Shown here: positions 1-6,876 of the stretch, piece by piece
Layout of the letters: every line of letters begins with the position of its first letter
Numbering within the stretch: position 1 is the stretch's first letter
Assembly (NCBI RefSeq): GCF_000716335.1
Contig: NZ_KL591004.1
Location: 1-12,382 of the forward strand
Direction of reading: 5' to 3'
Length of the DNA stretch: 12,382 nucleotides
DNA from: Streptomyces sp. NRRL S-118
GTDB lineage: Bacteria; Actinomycetota; Actinomycetes; Streptomycetales; Streptomycetaceae
Translations under genes and position numbers: made by a program
The notes under the pieces: generated by a model
What the model was told of the DNA's origin: nothing
Seen by the model: the letters and a program-made list of their open reading frames with translations, nothing else
The model's database searches: none

Positions 1-1
1 G

Positions 2-880
2 GGGGCGGGAGCGAGCACCGGGGCCGGGGCGGGGGCCGGGGGCGCCGTCGCCGAGGGGCTGGGCGTACCCGCGAAGGCCGGGATCGCGGCGGCGGTGGCC
101 GTGGCGGCGGCCGCCGGGCTGGTGTGGGCGTTCGCGGGCGACCCCCGGCCGGTACCGCCCGAGCCGCAGGCGAGGCCGCCGCGGGCCGAGCCCGCCGTAC
201 CGCGGGAGGAACCGCCGGGCCCGGCCGGGCCTGCCTCTTCCCCGACGCCGACCGCGGCACCGGCCGCTGCGCCGCCCGCTCCGAGCCGCAGCCCGGCCCC
301 GTCCCGGACACCGGCGCCCTCGACCACCCCGGCGGAGGCTCCCGCACCTCCGCCCGCACCGGCGCCCACCCCCACCCGGAGGCCGGCACCACCACCCGCA
401 CCGGCACCGACCTCCGCGACGGCTCCGCCGCCCCCGCCCGCCACGTACCAGCTCAACACGTTGCGGTACGGCCTGTTCGGCGACCACACCGCTCCCGAGG
501 TGCGGCTGCACGAGTCCGGCTGGCTGTGGCAGCGCTGGGGCATGTCGATCGGCGGTGAACGGTACGGGCACGGCGTCACCGTGCACGCGACGTCGTCCGT
601 CACCATCGACCTGAACCGCCGGTGCTCCACGTACGACGCGTTCGTCGGCGTGGACGACCTGGCGCTGGGGCTGGGCGGGGCGCGGTTCTCCGTGTACGGG
701 GACGGGGGCGCGCGGCTGTGGCGGTCGCCGGTGGTGCGCGGCGGCGACGCGGCGGTGCCGGCTCACGTGGGGATCGCCGGTCACCGCACGATCCGGCTGG
801 TCGTGGAGCCGCACACGGCGGCGCCCCTCGGCCGGACGGCCCCGGTCGGCTGGGCGGAGGCGCGGATCGGCTGCGGCTGA
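2..880 (+). CDS. NPCBM-domain membrane-anchored protein, 5' partial
   Basis: The reading frame is already open at the left edge, so the true start is upstream; the GTG at 95 lies inside a membrane segment and is unlikely to be the start. Over the 292 residues visible, a Gly/Ala-rich stretch (about 1-24) is followed by a hydrophobic Ala-rich helix (about 26-46, ending GLVWAFAG). Next comes a long Pro/Ala/Thr linker (about 50-145), then a compact C-terminal domain (about 149-292) with YGLFGDHTAPEVRL, a GERYGHGVTVHA-type segment and FVGVDD. These match the NPCBM/NEW2 carbohydrate-binding-like fold. The layout implies a cytoplasmic N-terminus, one membrane pass and an extracellular sugar-binding domain on a flexible cell-wall-spanning linker. 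In Streptomyces such domains can be fused to kinase-, sigma- or HTH-like N-terminal parts; the N-terminal domain here cannot be seen. The gene converges on the cyclase-like gene at 1178-3271. The family call is solid; the role is inference. Confidence 0.82.
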   Translation, partial: GAGASTGAGAGAGGAVAEGLGVPAKAGIAAAVAVAAAAGLVWAFAGDPRPVPPEPQARPPRAEPAVPREEPPGPAGPASSPTPTAAPAAAPPAPSRSPAPSRTPAPSTTPAEAPAPPPAPAPTPTRRPAPPPAPAPTSATAPPPPPATYQLNTLRYGLFGDHTAPEVRLHESGWLWQRWGMSIGGERYGHGVTVHATSSVTIDLNRRCSTYDAFVGVDDLALGLGGARFSVYGDGGARLWRSPVVRGGDAAVPAHVGIAGHRTIRLVVEPHTAAPLGRTAPVGWAEARIGCG

Positions 881-896
881 ACCGCCGCGCCGGAAG

Positions 897-939
897 CGAG
901 CCGACACGAGCCGAGCACGAGCCGAGCGGGAGCCGAGCA
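897..939. repeat. Short tandem repeat, about 11 bp x 4
   Basis: Four consecutive copies of a unit close to CGAGCCGAGCA start at 897, 907, 918 and 929, just downstream of the NPCBM gene stop. About 10 bp further on, a 15-bp near-identical direct repeat (GGGTCGGSGGGCTCC) is present at about 945 and 962. The rest of the 881-1177 gap shows no convincing gene; it also holds a 7-bp inverted repeat (GCCGGAC 1005-1011 / GTCCGGC 1023-1029). These repeats look like slippage products between convergent genes; no function is evident. Confidence 0.6.
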
Positions 940-1136
940 TGTACGGGTCGGGGGGCTCCGCGGGTCGGCGGGCTCCCCAAGTCGGGGGGTGTCTCGTCGA
1001 TCAGGCCGGACCGGTGAGCGGCGTCCGGCGCATGGGATCTCCCCGGGCCCGGCAGGGTCGAGGGGACGCATCGCACGGGCGGAGGCGGCAGTCCACGGGG
1101 AGCGTCGACGACCGACGACAACGCGGCGAGGCGCGG

Positions 1137-1159
1137 TGCCGGGCGTCGCGAGCCCGGCA
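1137..1159 (-). terminator. Hairpin terminator of the cyclase-like gene
   Basis: Perfect 8-bp arms TGCCGGGC (1137-1144) and GCCCGGCA (1152-1159) enclose a 7-nt loop. On the minus strand the stem begins 18 nt after the stop codon of the asparagine-synthase-like gene. There is no T-tract, which is common for actinobacterial terminators. It may also stop read-through from the convergent NPCBM gene. Confidence 0.5.
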
Positions 1160-1177
1160 TGACCGACGAGAGATCCC

Positions 1178-3271
1178 CTAGGAGGAGCGCAGCGTCGGGC
1201 GCGGTGGGACGCCCGTGGCGACCGCGCGCTGGCGCGGGGCCGCGGTGCCGGTCCAGCAGGTGCCCCGGCGGGCGAGCAGGCGCCGCAGCCACAGCTCGGT
1301 GGAGACGAGGTCGGCCAGGCCGTCCAGGGGCAGCGGCTCGCCCTCCGACGCCGCCCGCAGGGCCTTGCGGACGACCCGGGCCTCGATCAGCCCCGCGTCG
1401 GCGAGAAGCGGCGCGTCGAAGAGGGCCATCAGCTGCGGCAGCGCCAGGCGGAGTCCCGCGCGGGTGGCGGCGGCCGACGACGCGTGGGAGGGCGCGCCCC
1501 AGCCGGGCGGGAGGTCGTGGATGCCGGCGCCGGCGAGCACCGCGCGGAGGATCGCGGCCCGGGCCCCGGGCTGGACGCGCAGCGACTCGGGCAGGTCCCG
1601 GCAGGCCCGTACGACCTGGTTGTCGAGGAAGGGCGCGTGGAGCCGCTGGCTGCGGATCTCGGCGGCCTGCTCCCGGATGCGGTGGTCCGCCGCGTGCCGG
1701 GCCAGGGCGGCGCGCGCGCGTGCCTCGCCCGGGCGCTGGACGGATGTCGGGCGGGTCGCCGCCTGGCCCAGGCGAACCGATACTTCGGCGAGCGCCTCGC
1801 CGGTCAGCCAGCGGGCGGCGGGGCCCGGGCGCGACCAGGTGAGCGCGGAGAGGGAGGCGTCCAGGGGCCCCGGCACCGGCGGGGCCGTGCGGTTGGCCGC
1901 CAGCAGACGGTCGGCGGCCGTCTCCAGGCCCGTCCGGTACGGCGTGCGGGCCAGCCGGCGGGCCGCCCGGTAGACGGTCAGCGGCACCAGCAGGGAGCCC
2001 GCCGACGGGCCGGTGGCCTTGGCGAGGGCGGTGACCGGGCGCAGGAGGTGCCGGCGGCGGCGGTCCATCAGGAGGTCGGCCAGGCGCGCGGGGTGGGCGT
2101 CCAGGACCTGCCGGGCGCCGTGCCCGGTGAAGTGGTCGGCGCTGCCCGCGGCGAGACGCCGCCGGTGCCGCTCGGCCGCCACCAGGGAAGGGCCCGGTTC
2201 GTCGGTGAGGGGGCCTTCCAGCGTGGCGTACGGGAGTGCCTCCTCGCCCGCGGCGACCACGACGTGGTGCAGCCGCGGATCCTCGGCGAGGAGCCGGGCC
2301 CGCTCCAGCTCGTCGTCCTGCCCGCCGGTGGCCAGGTCGTTGAAGGTGACCGCGAGGAGCCGCTCGCCCGCGCCCGTGCCGTGGCCCAGGACGGTGCCGG
2401 GCGCGCCGGGCAGTCCCGCCGCGAGCAGGGCGAGCGTGCTGGACGCGCTGCCCCCGGAGAGGTCGGCGCCGATCCCGGGGGCGGGTGCCCCGCGTGCGGC
2501 GCGGCGTTCGGCGGGGCCCATCCCTGGGACGGGCCCCGGGTCGGACGGCAGGGTGTCGGGAGCGTGGCGGGGCGCGGTGAGCCGGGCCCGTACCGCGTCG
2601 ACGAGTGCGTCGCGCACGCCCTCCACCGCCCGGTCCGGGTCGATCCGCGGTCCGGCGACGGCGAGCGAGGCGACGGGTTCGTACCCGGTGATCTCGCGGG
2701 AGCCCTCGCGCAGCACGAGCGCGTGCCCGGGCGGGACGCGTTTGACCCCGACGTACGGGGTGGAGTCGCGCAGCGCCTCCGGCGTTTCGGGGCAGGCGAG
2801 GAGCGCCGCGAGGTGACCGATGTCGAGCTGGGCCTCGATGAGGTCGGCGAGCGGCAGCGCGGCGGTCGCGTACGCCGTGCCGTTCGCCCACGGGGTGTGG
2901 AAGACCGGCCGCGCCCCGGCCAGGTCGCCGGCGACGATGATGCGCCGCCCGGTCTGGACGACGGCGGTGTAGCTGCCCGGCCAGGCGGTGAGGTGCCGCA
3001 TCGCGCCGCCACGTGCCGCGAACAGGCCGACCCTCAGCTCCTCGTCGCTCGCGGCGCAGCAGCCCAGGACCGCGAGGCGGGTGATGGGGTCCACGGTGAC
3101 GACGCGCACCTCGTCCGGGCGCCAGTCGCCCACCGCCCACAGCGGATCCGGGTCACCCCACAGGAGTTGGGCGCCGACCGGGTGCACGGTGCGCCCGTCG
3201 TCGTCGGAACCGACCGCCCCCGCCGTACCGAAGCTCGCGGCGATACTGCTCCATCCCACCAGCCACCGCAT
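1178..3271 (-). CDS. Asparagine-synthase-like protein related to lasso macrolactam cyclases, motifs degenerate
   Basis: This 697-residue protein has the two-part layout of class B asparagine synthetases. An N-terminal glutaminase-like domain (about 1-200) starts MRWLVGW without the catalytic Cys2, as in lasso-peptide cyclases, and contains VAGDLAGARPVFH. An ATP-pyrophosphatase-like domain (about 265-660) follows, with the C-terminal landmark RLHAPFLDNQVVRACRDLP. In the albusnodin and lasso cyclase families the ATP loop is SGGxDSS and the second acidic loop is GDGGD or GEGSDE. Here they read SGGSASS (272-278) and GHGAR (about 383-387), so the motif acidic residues are gone. A Pro/Ala-rich insert (about 233-268) precedes the ATP loop. 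The ATG at 3271 is preferred over the in-frame GTG at 3283, because GGAGG sits 5 nt before the ATG and family members begin MRW. No precursor, RRE/PqqD or transglutaminase-like protease gene adjoins it. It is read divergently from an NsdA-like regulator. It could be a pseudoenzyme or have a changed activity; amidation versus macrolactam formation cannot be decided. Confidence 0.8.
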   Translation of the reverse strand: MRWLVGWSSIAASFGTAGAVGSDDDGRTVHPVGAQLLWGDPDPLWAVGDWRPDEVRVVTVDPITRLAVLGCCAASDEELRVGLFAARGGAMRHLTAWPGSYTAVVQTGRRIIVAGDLAGARPVFHTPWANGTAYATAALPLADLIEAQLDIGHLAALLACPETPEALRDSTPYVGVKRVPPGHALVLREGSREITGYEPVASLAVAGPRIDPDRAVEGVRDALVDAVRARLTAPRHAPDTLPSDPGPVPGMGPAERRAARGAPAPGIGADLSGGSASSTLALLAAGLPGAPGTVLGHGTGAGERLLAVTFNDLATGGQDDELERARLLAEDPRLHHVVVAAGEEALPYATLEGPLTDEPGPSLVAAERHRRRLAAGSADHFTGHGARQVLDAHPARLADLLMDRRRRHLLRPVTALAKATGPSAGSLLVPLTVYRAARRLARTPYRTGLETAADRLLAANRTAPPVPGPLDASLSALTWSRPGPAARWLTGEALAEVSVRLGQAATRPTSVQRPGEARARAALARHAADHRIREQAAEIRSQRLHAPFLDNQVVRACRDLPESLRVQPGARAAILRAVLAGAGIHDLPPGWGAPSHASSAAATRAGLRLALPQLMALFDAPLLADAGLIEARVVRKALRAASEGEPLPLDGLADLVSTELWLRRLLARRGTCWTGTAAPRQRAVATGVPPRPTLRSS

Positions 3272-3405
3272 CGCCGCCTCCACCGCCTGTGGACAACCTC
3301 AGCCTTCGATGAAGGACATGCTGCCACGACAACGGCGCACAGGAGGGCTCCCGGGACGCGCGTACAAAAGAGGAACGCGCCCCTGGCATTGGCCATATGA
3401 CGACG

Positions 3406-3421
3406 GTTCGACCGGCCGAAC
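3406..3421. promoter_or_regulatory. Operator-like inverted repeat
   Basis: GTTCGACCGGCCGAAC is a 16-bp inverted repeat with one mismatch, lying 135 bp upstream of the cyclase-like start. Its size and symmetry are typical of sites for dimeric repressors such as TetR-type proteins, but nothing identifies a cognate protein and GC-rich DNA produces such sites by chance. Low confidence. Confidence 0.25.
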
Positions 3422-3477
3422 GATGGGCATCATTCAGCCAATCTGGGCCGACCCGATGGACGTTCACGACCTCCAGC

Positions 3478-3502
3478 CCGGGAGGCGCCCTTCGCCTCCC
3501 GG
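3478..3502. terminator. Terminator-like hairpin inside the divergent intergenic region
   Basis: Perfect 10-bp arms CCGGGAGGCG (3478-3487) and CGCCTCCCGG (3493-3502) enclose a 5-nt loop CCCTT. It lies between two divergently oriented genes, where no annotated transcript should end. That suggests either a small RNA ending here or attenuation of a long leader. Strand cannot be assigned. Confidence 0.4.
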
Positions 3503-3738
3503 ACCGGTCCGCCGCCCGCGGGGATTGAGGCGGCGGTGTCCCCCAGCCCACTGGTTCCAGTACGCAGTGGGCCGACCCACGCAGGACTCATGGAAGCGCT
3601 CCCCCGACCGGCCGGGCCAGAGCGCACGGACGGGCGCACGGCCACACGGCCGGAGCACGGGGCGGGGCGGCGGGCGCGCGCCCGTGGCGCGACATCCGCC
3701 CGTACGGGCAACAATCTCGCCATACGGAACACCGCCTC

Positions 3739-3767
3739 TTAACGGTCGGGATCCGGCGAACTACGCT
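3739..3767 (+). promoter_or_regulatory. Putative promoter of the NsdA-like gene
   Basis: TTAACG (3739-3744) and TACGCT (3762-3767) are separated by 17 bp, a fair match to a sigma-70/HrdB-type promoter. The predicted start near 3774 would give a leader of about 60 nt before the preferred ATG at 3835. The same site argues against the upstream ATG at 3778, which would fall almost at the transcription start and has no ribosome binding site. Confidence 0.4.
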
Positions 3768-3834
3768 GGGTTTACGAATGCCGCGCGCCTATGCCTGGCG
3801 CCGTGGCGGCCGTCTGGGTGTCGAGGGGTGGCGC

Positions 3835-5265
3835 ATGTCCAGGGAGCAACGCGGGCCGAACGAGAAGCTCGGCACCGTTCTCGCCCTCGCGGGAATAAGC
3901 AACGCCGGCCTCGCCCGGCGGGTCAACGACCTCGGAGCGCAGCGGGGACTGACGCTCCGGTACGACAAGACGTCGGTGGCCAGGTGGGTTTCGAAGGGCA
4001 TGGTGCCGCAGGGCGCCGCGCCGCACCTGATCGCGGCCGCGATCGGGCAGAAGCTCGGCCGCCCGGTGCCGCTGCACGAGATCGGCCTGGCGGACGCGGA
4101 CCCGGCACCGGAGGTCGGACTGGCCTTCCCGCGCGACGTGGGCGAGGCCGTGAAGTCGGCGACGGAGCTGTACCGGCTGGATCTGGCCGGGCGGCGGGCG
4201 GGCGGCGGCGGGATCTGGCAGTCCCTGGCCGGTTCGTTCGCGGTCAGCGCGTACGCGACGCCCGCGTCCCGCTGGCTCATCACCCCGGCCGACTCGTCGG
4301 TGGAGCGCTCGGTGCCCGCCGGGGAGGCGCAGGACGGGGCGGCGCCCGCCCGCGTCGGCCACAGCGACGTGGCGAAGCTGCGCGAGGCCGCCGAGGACGC
4401 GCGGCGCTGGGACTCCAAGTACGGCGGCGGCGACTGGCGTTCGTCGATGGTGCCGGAGTGCCTCCGGGTCGACGCGGCGCCGCTGCTGCTGGCGTCGTAC
4501 TCCGACGAGGTGGGCCGGGCGCTGTTCGGGGCGACCGCCGAACTGACCCGGCTGGCCGGCTGGATGGCGTTCGACACGGGCCAGCAGGAGGCGGCGCAGC
4601 GGTACTACATCCAGGCGCTGCGGCTCGCGCGGGCCGCCGCCGACGTGCCGCTGGGCGGGTACGTGCTGGCGTCGATGTCGCTGCAGGCCACCTACCGGGG
4701 CTTCGCCGACGAGGGCGTGGACCTGGCGCAGGCGGCCCTGGAGCGCAACCGGGGGCTGGCCACGGCGCGCACCATGTCGTTCTTCCGGCTGGTGGAGGCG
4801 CGCGCGCACGCCAAGGCGGGTGACGCGGCGGCCGCCGGGGCGGCGCTCAAGGCGGCCGAGGGGTGGCTGGAGCGGTCGCGGGAGGGCGACGCCGACCCCA
4901 CCTGGCTGGGCTTCTACTCGTACGACCGGTTCTGCGCGGACGCCGCCGAGTGCTACCGGGACCTGAAGGCCCCGCGGCAGGTGCGCAGGTTCACCGAGCA
5001 GGCGCTGTCGCGGCCGACGGAGGAGTACGTCCGCTCGCACGGCCTGCGGCTGGTGGTGAGCGCCGTGGCCGAGCTGGAGTCCGGGAACCTGGACGCGGCC
5101 TGCGCGGCGGGCACGCGCGCGGTGGAGGTGGCCGGGCGCATATCGTCGGCGCGTACGACGGAGTACGTCCGGGACCTGCTGCACCGGCTGGAGGCGTACG
5201 GCGACGAGCCGCGCGTGGTGGAGCTGCGCGAGCGCGCGCGGCCGCTGCTCATGGCTCCGGCGTGA
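3835..5265 (+). CDS. HTH-TPR regulator, NsdA/sporulation-associated family
   Basis: The 476-residue product opens with [21 protein letters not shown] and continues through [19 protein letters not shown]. Residues about 11-80 form a lambda-repressor-like helix-turn-helix domain. A conserved middle ([21 protein letters not shown], about 128-149) follows. The C-terminal half (about 225-470) is helical and TPR-like, with repeated A/G/Y patterns such as [26 protein letters not shown]. This layout matches the Streptomyces NsdA family, members of which repress antibiotic production and affect sporulation; paralogs exist, so I do not assign the symbol. The start at 3835 is chosen because GAGGGG lies about 5-6 nt upstream and the family similarity begins there; an in-frame ATG at 3778 would add 19 unlikely residues. 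It has its own promoter and a downstream hairpin, so it is probably monocistronic. Its target genes and ligand are not evident. Confidence 0.85.
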   Translation: MSREQRGPNEKLGTVLALAGISNAGLARRVNDLGAQRGLTLRYDKTSVARWVSKGMVPQGAAPHLIAAAIGQKLGRPVPLHEIGLADADPAPEVGLAFPRDVGEAVKSATELYRLDLAGRRAGGGGIWQSLAGSFAVSAYATPASRWLITPADSSVERSVPAGEAQDGAAPARVGHSDVAKLREAAEDARRWDSKYGGGDWRSSMVPECLRVDAAPLLLASYSDEVGRALFGATAELTRLAGWMAFDTGQQEAAQRYYIQALRLARAAADVPLGGYVLASMSLQATYRGFADEGVDLAQAALERNRGLATARTMSFFRLVEARAHAKAGDAAAAGAALKAAEGWLERSREGDADPTWLGFYSYDRFCADAAECYRDLKAPRQVRRFTEQALSRPTEEYVRSHGLRLVVSAVAELESGNLDAACAAGTRAVEVAGRISSARTTEYVRDLLHRLEAYGDEPRVVELRERARPLLMAPA

Positions 5266-5329
5266 GCGCTGGTGGCGGCGCGGCCCCCGGCGCCCGCGGG
5301 GCGTCCGGCGGCGGCGCCGGTCGTGCATG

Positions 5330-5354
5330 CCCGCGGCGGGGTGGCCGCCGCGGG
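5330..5354 (+). terminator. Hairpin terminator after the NsdA-like gene
   Basis: Perfect 10-bp arms CCCGCGGCGG (5330-5339) and CCGCCGCGGG (5345-5354) enclose a 5-nt loop, 64 bp after the regulator's stop codon and before the promoter motif of the next gene. There is no T-tract. It separates the regulator from the oxidase transcript. Confidence 0.55.
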
Positions 5355-5388
5355 CGACGTGACCTTCGCCTCCTCAGGTTTGCGCGCA

Positions 5389-5411
5389 TTGTCAGTGGGC
5401 CAGTGCACTAT
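5389..5411 (+). promoter_or_regulatory. RecA-NDp-like promoter before the oxidase gene
   Basis: TTGTCAGTG (5389-5397) matches the upstream part of the actinobacterial RecA-NDp DNA-damage promoter exactly (consensus TTGTCRGTG N8 TANNNT, used by PafBC in mycobacteria). After the required 8 bp comes CACTAT (5406-5411), which keeps the A and the final T but lacks the first T. Predicted transcription start is near 5418, with the Shine-Dalgarno at 5419-5424, so the leader would be very short. The weak -10 lowers confidence. Confidence 0.4.
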
Positions 5412-5431
5412 CTGGGGTGGGAGGTGGCACG

Positions 5432-6649
5432 GTGTCCGCGTACGGCAGTGAGGGTTCGGCCCGGTTCGACTGTGACGTGCTCGTGATCGGCGGCGGGATC
5501 GTGGGCCTGTCGACGGCGTACGCGATCACGCGCGCCGCGCCCGGGACGCGCGTGATGGTGCTGGAGAAGGAGTCCGGCCCCGCCCGCCACCAGACCGGGC
5601 GGAACAGCGGCGTGATCCACAGCGGCATCTACTACCGCCCCGGCTCGCTCAAGGCGCGGTACGCGGTGCGCGGGGCGGCCGAGATGGTCAAGTTCTGCGC
5701 CGAGTACGGCCTGCCGTACGAGGTCACGGGCAAGCTCATCGTCGCCACCGAGCGGGACGAGCTGCCGCGGCTGCACGCGCTGGTCCAGCGCGGCCGGGAG
5801 AACGGCATCCCGGTGCGGGAGCTGGGCCCGGCACAGATCACCGAGTACGAGCCGCAGGTGCAGGGCCTCGCCGCGATCCACGTCGGCACGACCGGTGTGT
5901 GCGACTACGGGGCGGTGGCGGCGCAGCTCGCGGAGTCCTCCGGAGCCGAGATCCGCTACGGCGCGGAGGTCGCCGCCGTGGACCGGCGCCCGTGGGGCGT
6001 CGCCGTGCGGACGGCGGCCGGGGCGGTCGTCCGCGCCCGGGCGCTGGTGAACTGCGCGGGGCTGCACTGCGACCGGATCGCCCGGCTGGCGGGCGACGAG
6101 CCGGGCGTGCGGATCGTGCCCTTCCGGGGCGAGTACTACGAGCTCGAGCGGCCCGAGCTGGTGCGGGGCCTGGTGTATCCGGTTCCGGACCCGGCGTTCC
6201 CGTTCCTCGGGGTGCACCTGACCCGGGGCATCGACGGCGGCGTCCACGTCGGGCCGAACGCGGTCCCGGCGCTGGCCCGCGAGGGGTACGGCTGGTCCAC
6301 GGTCCACCCGCGCGAACTGGCCGGCACCCTCGCGTGGCCCGGCTCCTGGCGGATCGCCCGCCGCCACTGGCGGTACGGCGCCGGCGAGCTGCACCGGTCC
6401 GCCTCCAAGCGCGCCTTCACGGAGGCGGTGCGGCGCCTGCTCCCCGCCGTCGAGGCGCGCGACCTGCACCGCGCCCCGGCGGGCGTGCGCGCCCAGGCCG
6501 TCCTGCGCGACGGCACGCTGGTCGACGACTTCCTGATCCACGAGGCGCCGCGCACGGTCCACGTCCTGAACGCCCCGTCCCCGGCGGCGACCGCCTCACT
6601 GCCGATCGGCCGCGAGGTGGCCCGGCGCGCGCTGGCGCACCTGGAGTAG
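5432..6649 (+). CDS. lhgO: L-2-hydroxyglutarate oxidase (FAD-dependent)
   Basis: This 405-residue FAD-dependent oxidoreductase of the DAO/LhgO family probably oxidises L-2-hydroxyglutarate to 2-oxoglutarate, a metabolite-repair reaction. The dinucleotide-binding motif GGGIVG is at about 20-25. It is followed by the family signature HQTGRNSGVIHSGIYY, then VTGKLIVA, the FAD-site ALVNCAGLHCDRIA, PFRGEYYEL, and FPFLGVHLTRGIDG. The C-terminal APSPAATASLPIG is also typical. Length is normal for the family. The GTG at 5432 is chosen over an in-frame GTG at 5417 because GGGAGG (5419-5424) sits 7 nt before it. A bare GlpD- or glycine-oxidase-type enzyme is a less likely alternative. It stands alone, with 227 bp to trmB, and may be under a damage-type promoter. 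Confidence 0.88.
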   Translation: MSAYGSEGSARFDCDVLVIGGGIVGLSTAYAITRAAPGTRVMVLEKESGPARHQTGRNSGVIHSGIYYRPGSLKARYAVRGAAEMVKFCAEYGLPYEVTGKLIVATERDELPRLHALVQRGRENGIPVRELGPAQITEYEPQVQGLAAIHVGTTGVCDYGAVAAQLAESSGAEIRYGAEVAAVDRRPWGVAVRTAAGAVVRARALVNCAGLHCDRIARLAGDEPGVRIVPFRGEYYELERPELVRGLVYPVPDPAFPFLGVHLTRGIDGGVHVGPNAVPALAREGYGWSTVHPRELAGTLAWPGSWRIARRHWRYGAGELHRSASKRAFTEAVRRLLPAVEARDLHRAPAGVRAQAVLRDGTLVDDFLIHEAPRTVHVLNAPSPAATASLPIGREVARRALAHLE

Positions 6650-6668
6650 AGCGGCCGGGGGCCCGCCC

Positions 6669-6776
6669 CACCGCGGTCCTCAGGTGGTTATCACCGCGGT
6701 CCTCACGGCTGCCGCGGCGCGCGGACCCGGCCTTGCCCCTCACCGCGATCCTCACCGCGGTCCTCACGGCTGCCGC
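6669..6776. repeat. Interspersed direct repeats between lhgO and trmB
   Basis: A 25-bp sequence beginning TCACCGCGGTCCTCACGG occurs identically at 6691-6715 and 6752-6776. Shorter versions of its core (CACCGCGRTCCTCA) occur at 6669-6682 and about 6740-6753, giving four copies in about 110 bp. The copies contain the palindrome ACCGCGGT. No protein is plausibly encoded here. Function unknown; recent duplication is likely because the long copies are identical. Confidence 0.65.
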
Positions 6777-6861
6777 CGGGCCGTCCTCGCCCCTCACCCG
6801 TACCGGCCCTCGCCCTGCCCCTGGCAGTCCTCGGGCCTGCCGCCGCGCCGACCGGGGGCCG

Positions 6862-6867
6862 TAGAAT
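6862..6867 (+). promoter_or_regulatory. -10 element of a probably leaderless trmB transcript
   Basis: TAGAAT lies 9 bp before the GTG start of trmB, and no Shine-Dalgarno sequence is present in between. Transcription would start on or within a few bases of the GTG. No clear -35 hexamer is visible in the GC-rich stretch 17-18 bp upstream, so this rests on the -10 alone. Confidence 0.4.
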
Positions 6868-6876
6868 CGGGGCATT

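Larger units (their letters stand above)
3272..3734. other. Divergent intergenic region rich in inverted repeats, no supported gene
   Basis: About 560 bp separate the cyclase-like gene from the regulator. Besides the hairpin at 3478-3502 and the operator-like site at 3406-3421, it holds three more perfect inverted repeats. These are an 8-bp stem GCCCACTG/CAGTGGGC (3546-3553 and 3565-3572, 11-nt loop), a 14-bp palindrome CGGGCGCGCGCCCG (3671-3684) and a 12-bp palindrome GCCCGTACGGGC (3698-3709). Open frames exist on both strands but lack ribosome binding sites and have Arg/Pro-rich, unstructured products. A 44-codon minus-strand ORF at 3299-3433 is discussed under rejected items. This is probably regulatory DNA and may encode an untranslated RNA. 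Confidence 0.5.

Noticed and set aside
600..3140. Very long open frame on the minus strand overlapping the cyclase-like gene in another frame
   Set aside because: The product is a monotonous Arg/Pro/Gly sequence typical of out-of-frame reading of high-GC genes; the 1178-3271 frame has recognisable domains.
1484..3400. Long plus-strand open frame opposite the cyclase-like gene
   Set aside because: Antisense shadow of a GC-rich gene: no domain, and its composition is the complement of the real frame.
3299..3433. 44-codon minus-strand ORF ending 28 bp before the cyclase-like start, considered as a lasso precursor peptide
   Set aside because: It has no Shine-Dalgarno, no leader motif with Thr at -2, and no core with Gly1 followed by Asp/Glu at 7-9. 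Position alone is not enough.
3430..3732. 100-codon minus-strand ORF in the divergent intergenic region
   Set aside because: Ser/Arg/Pro-rich with no motif, weak third-position GC bias and no ribosome binding site; it also spans several inverted repeats.
1178..5265. A lasso-peptide biosynthetic gene cluster
   Set aside because: Only a degenerate cyclase-like gene is present; precursor, RRE/PqqD, protease and transporter genes are absent and the neighbours look like core genes.
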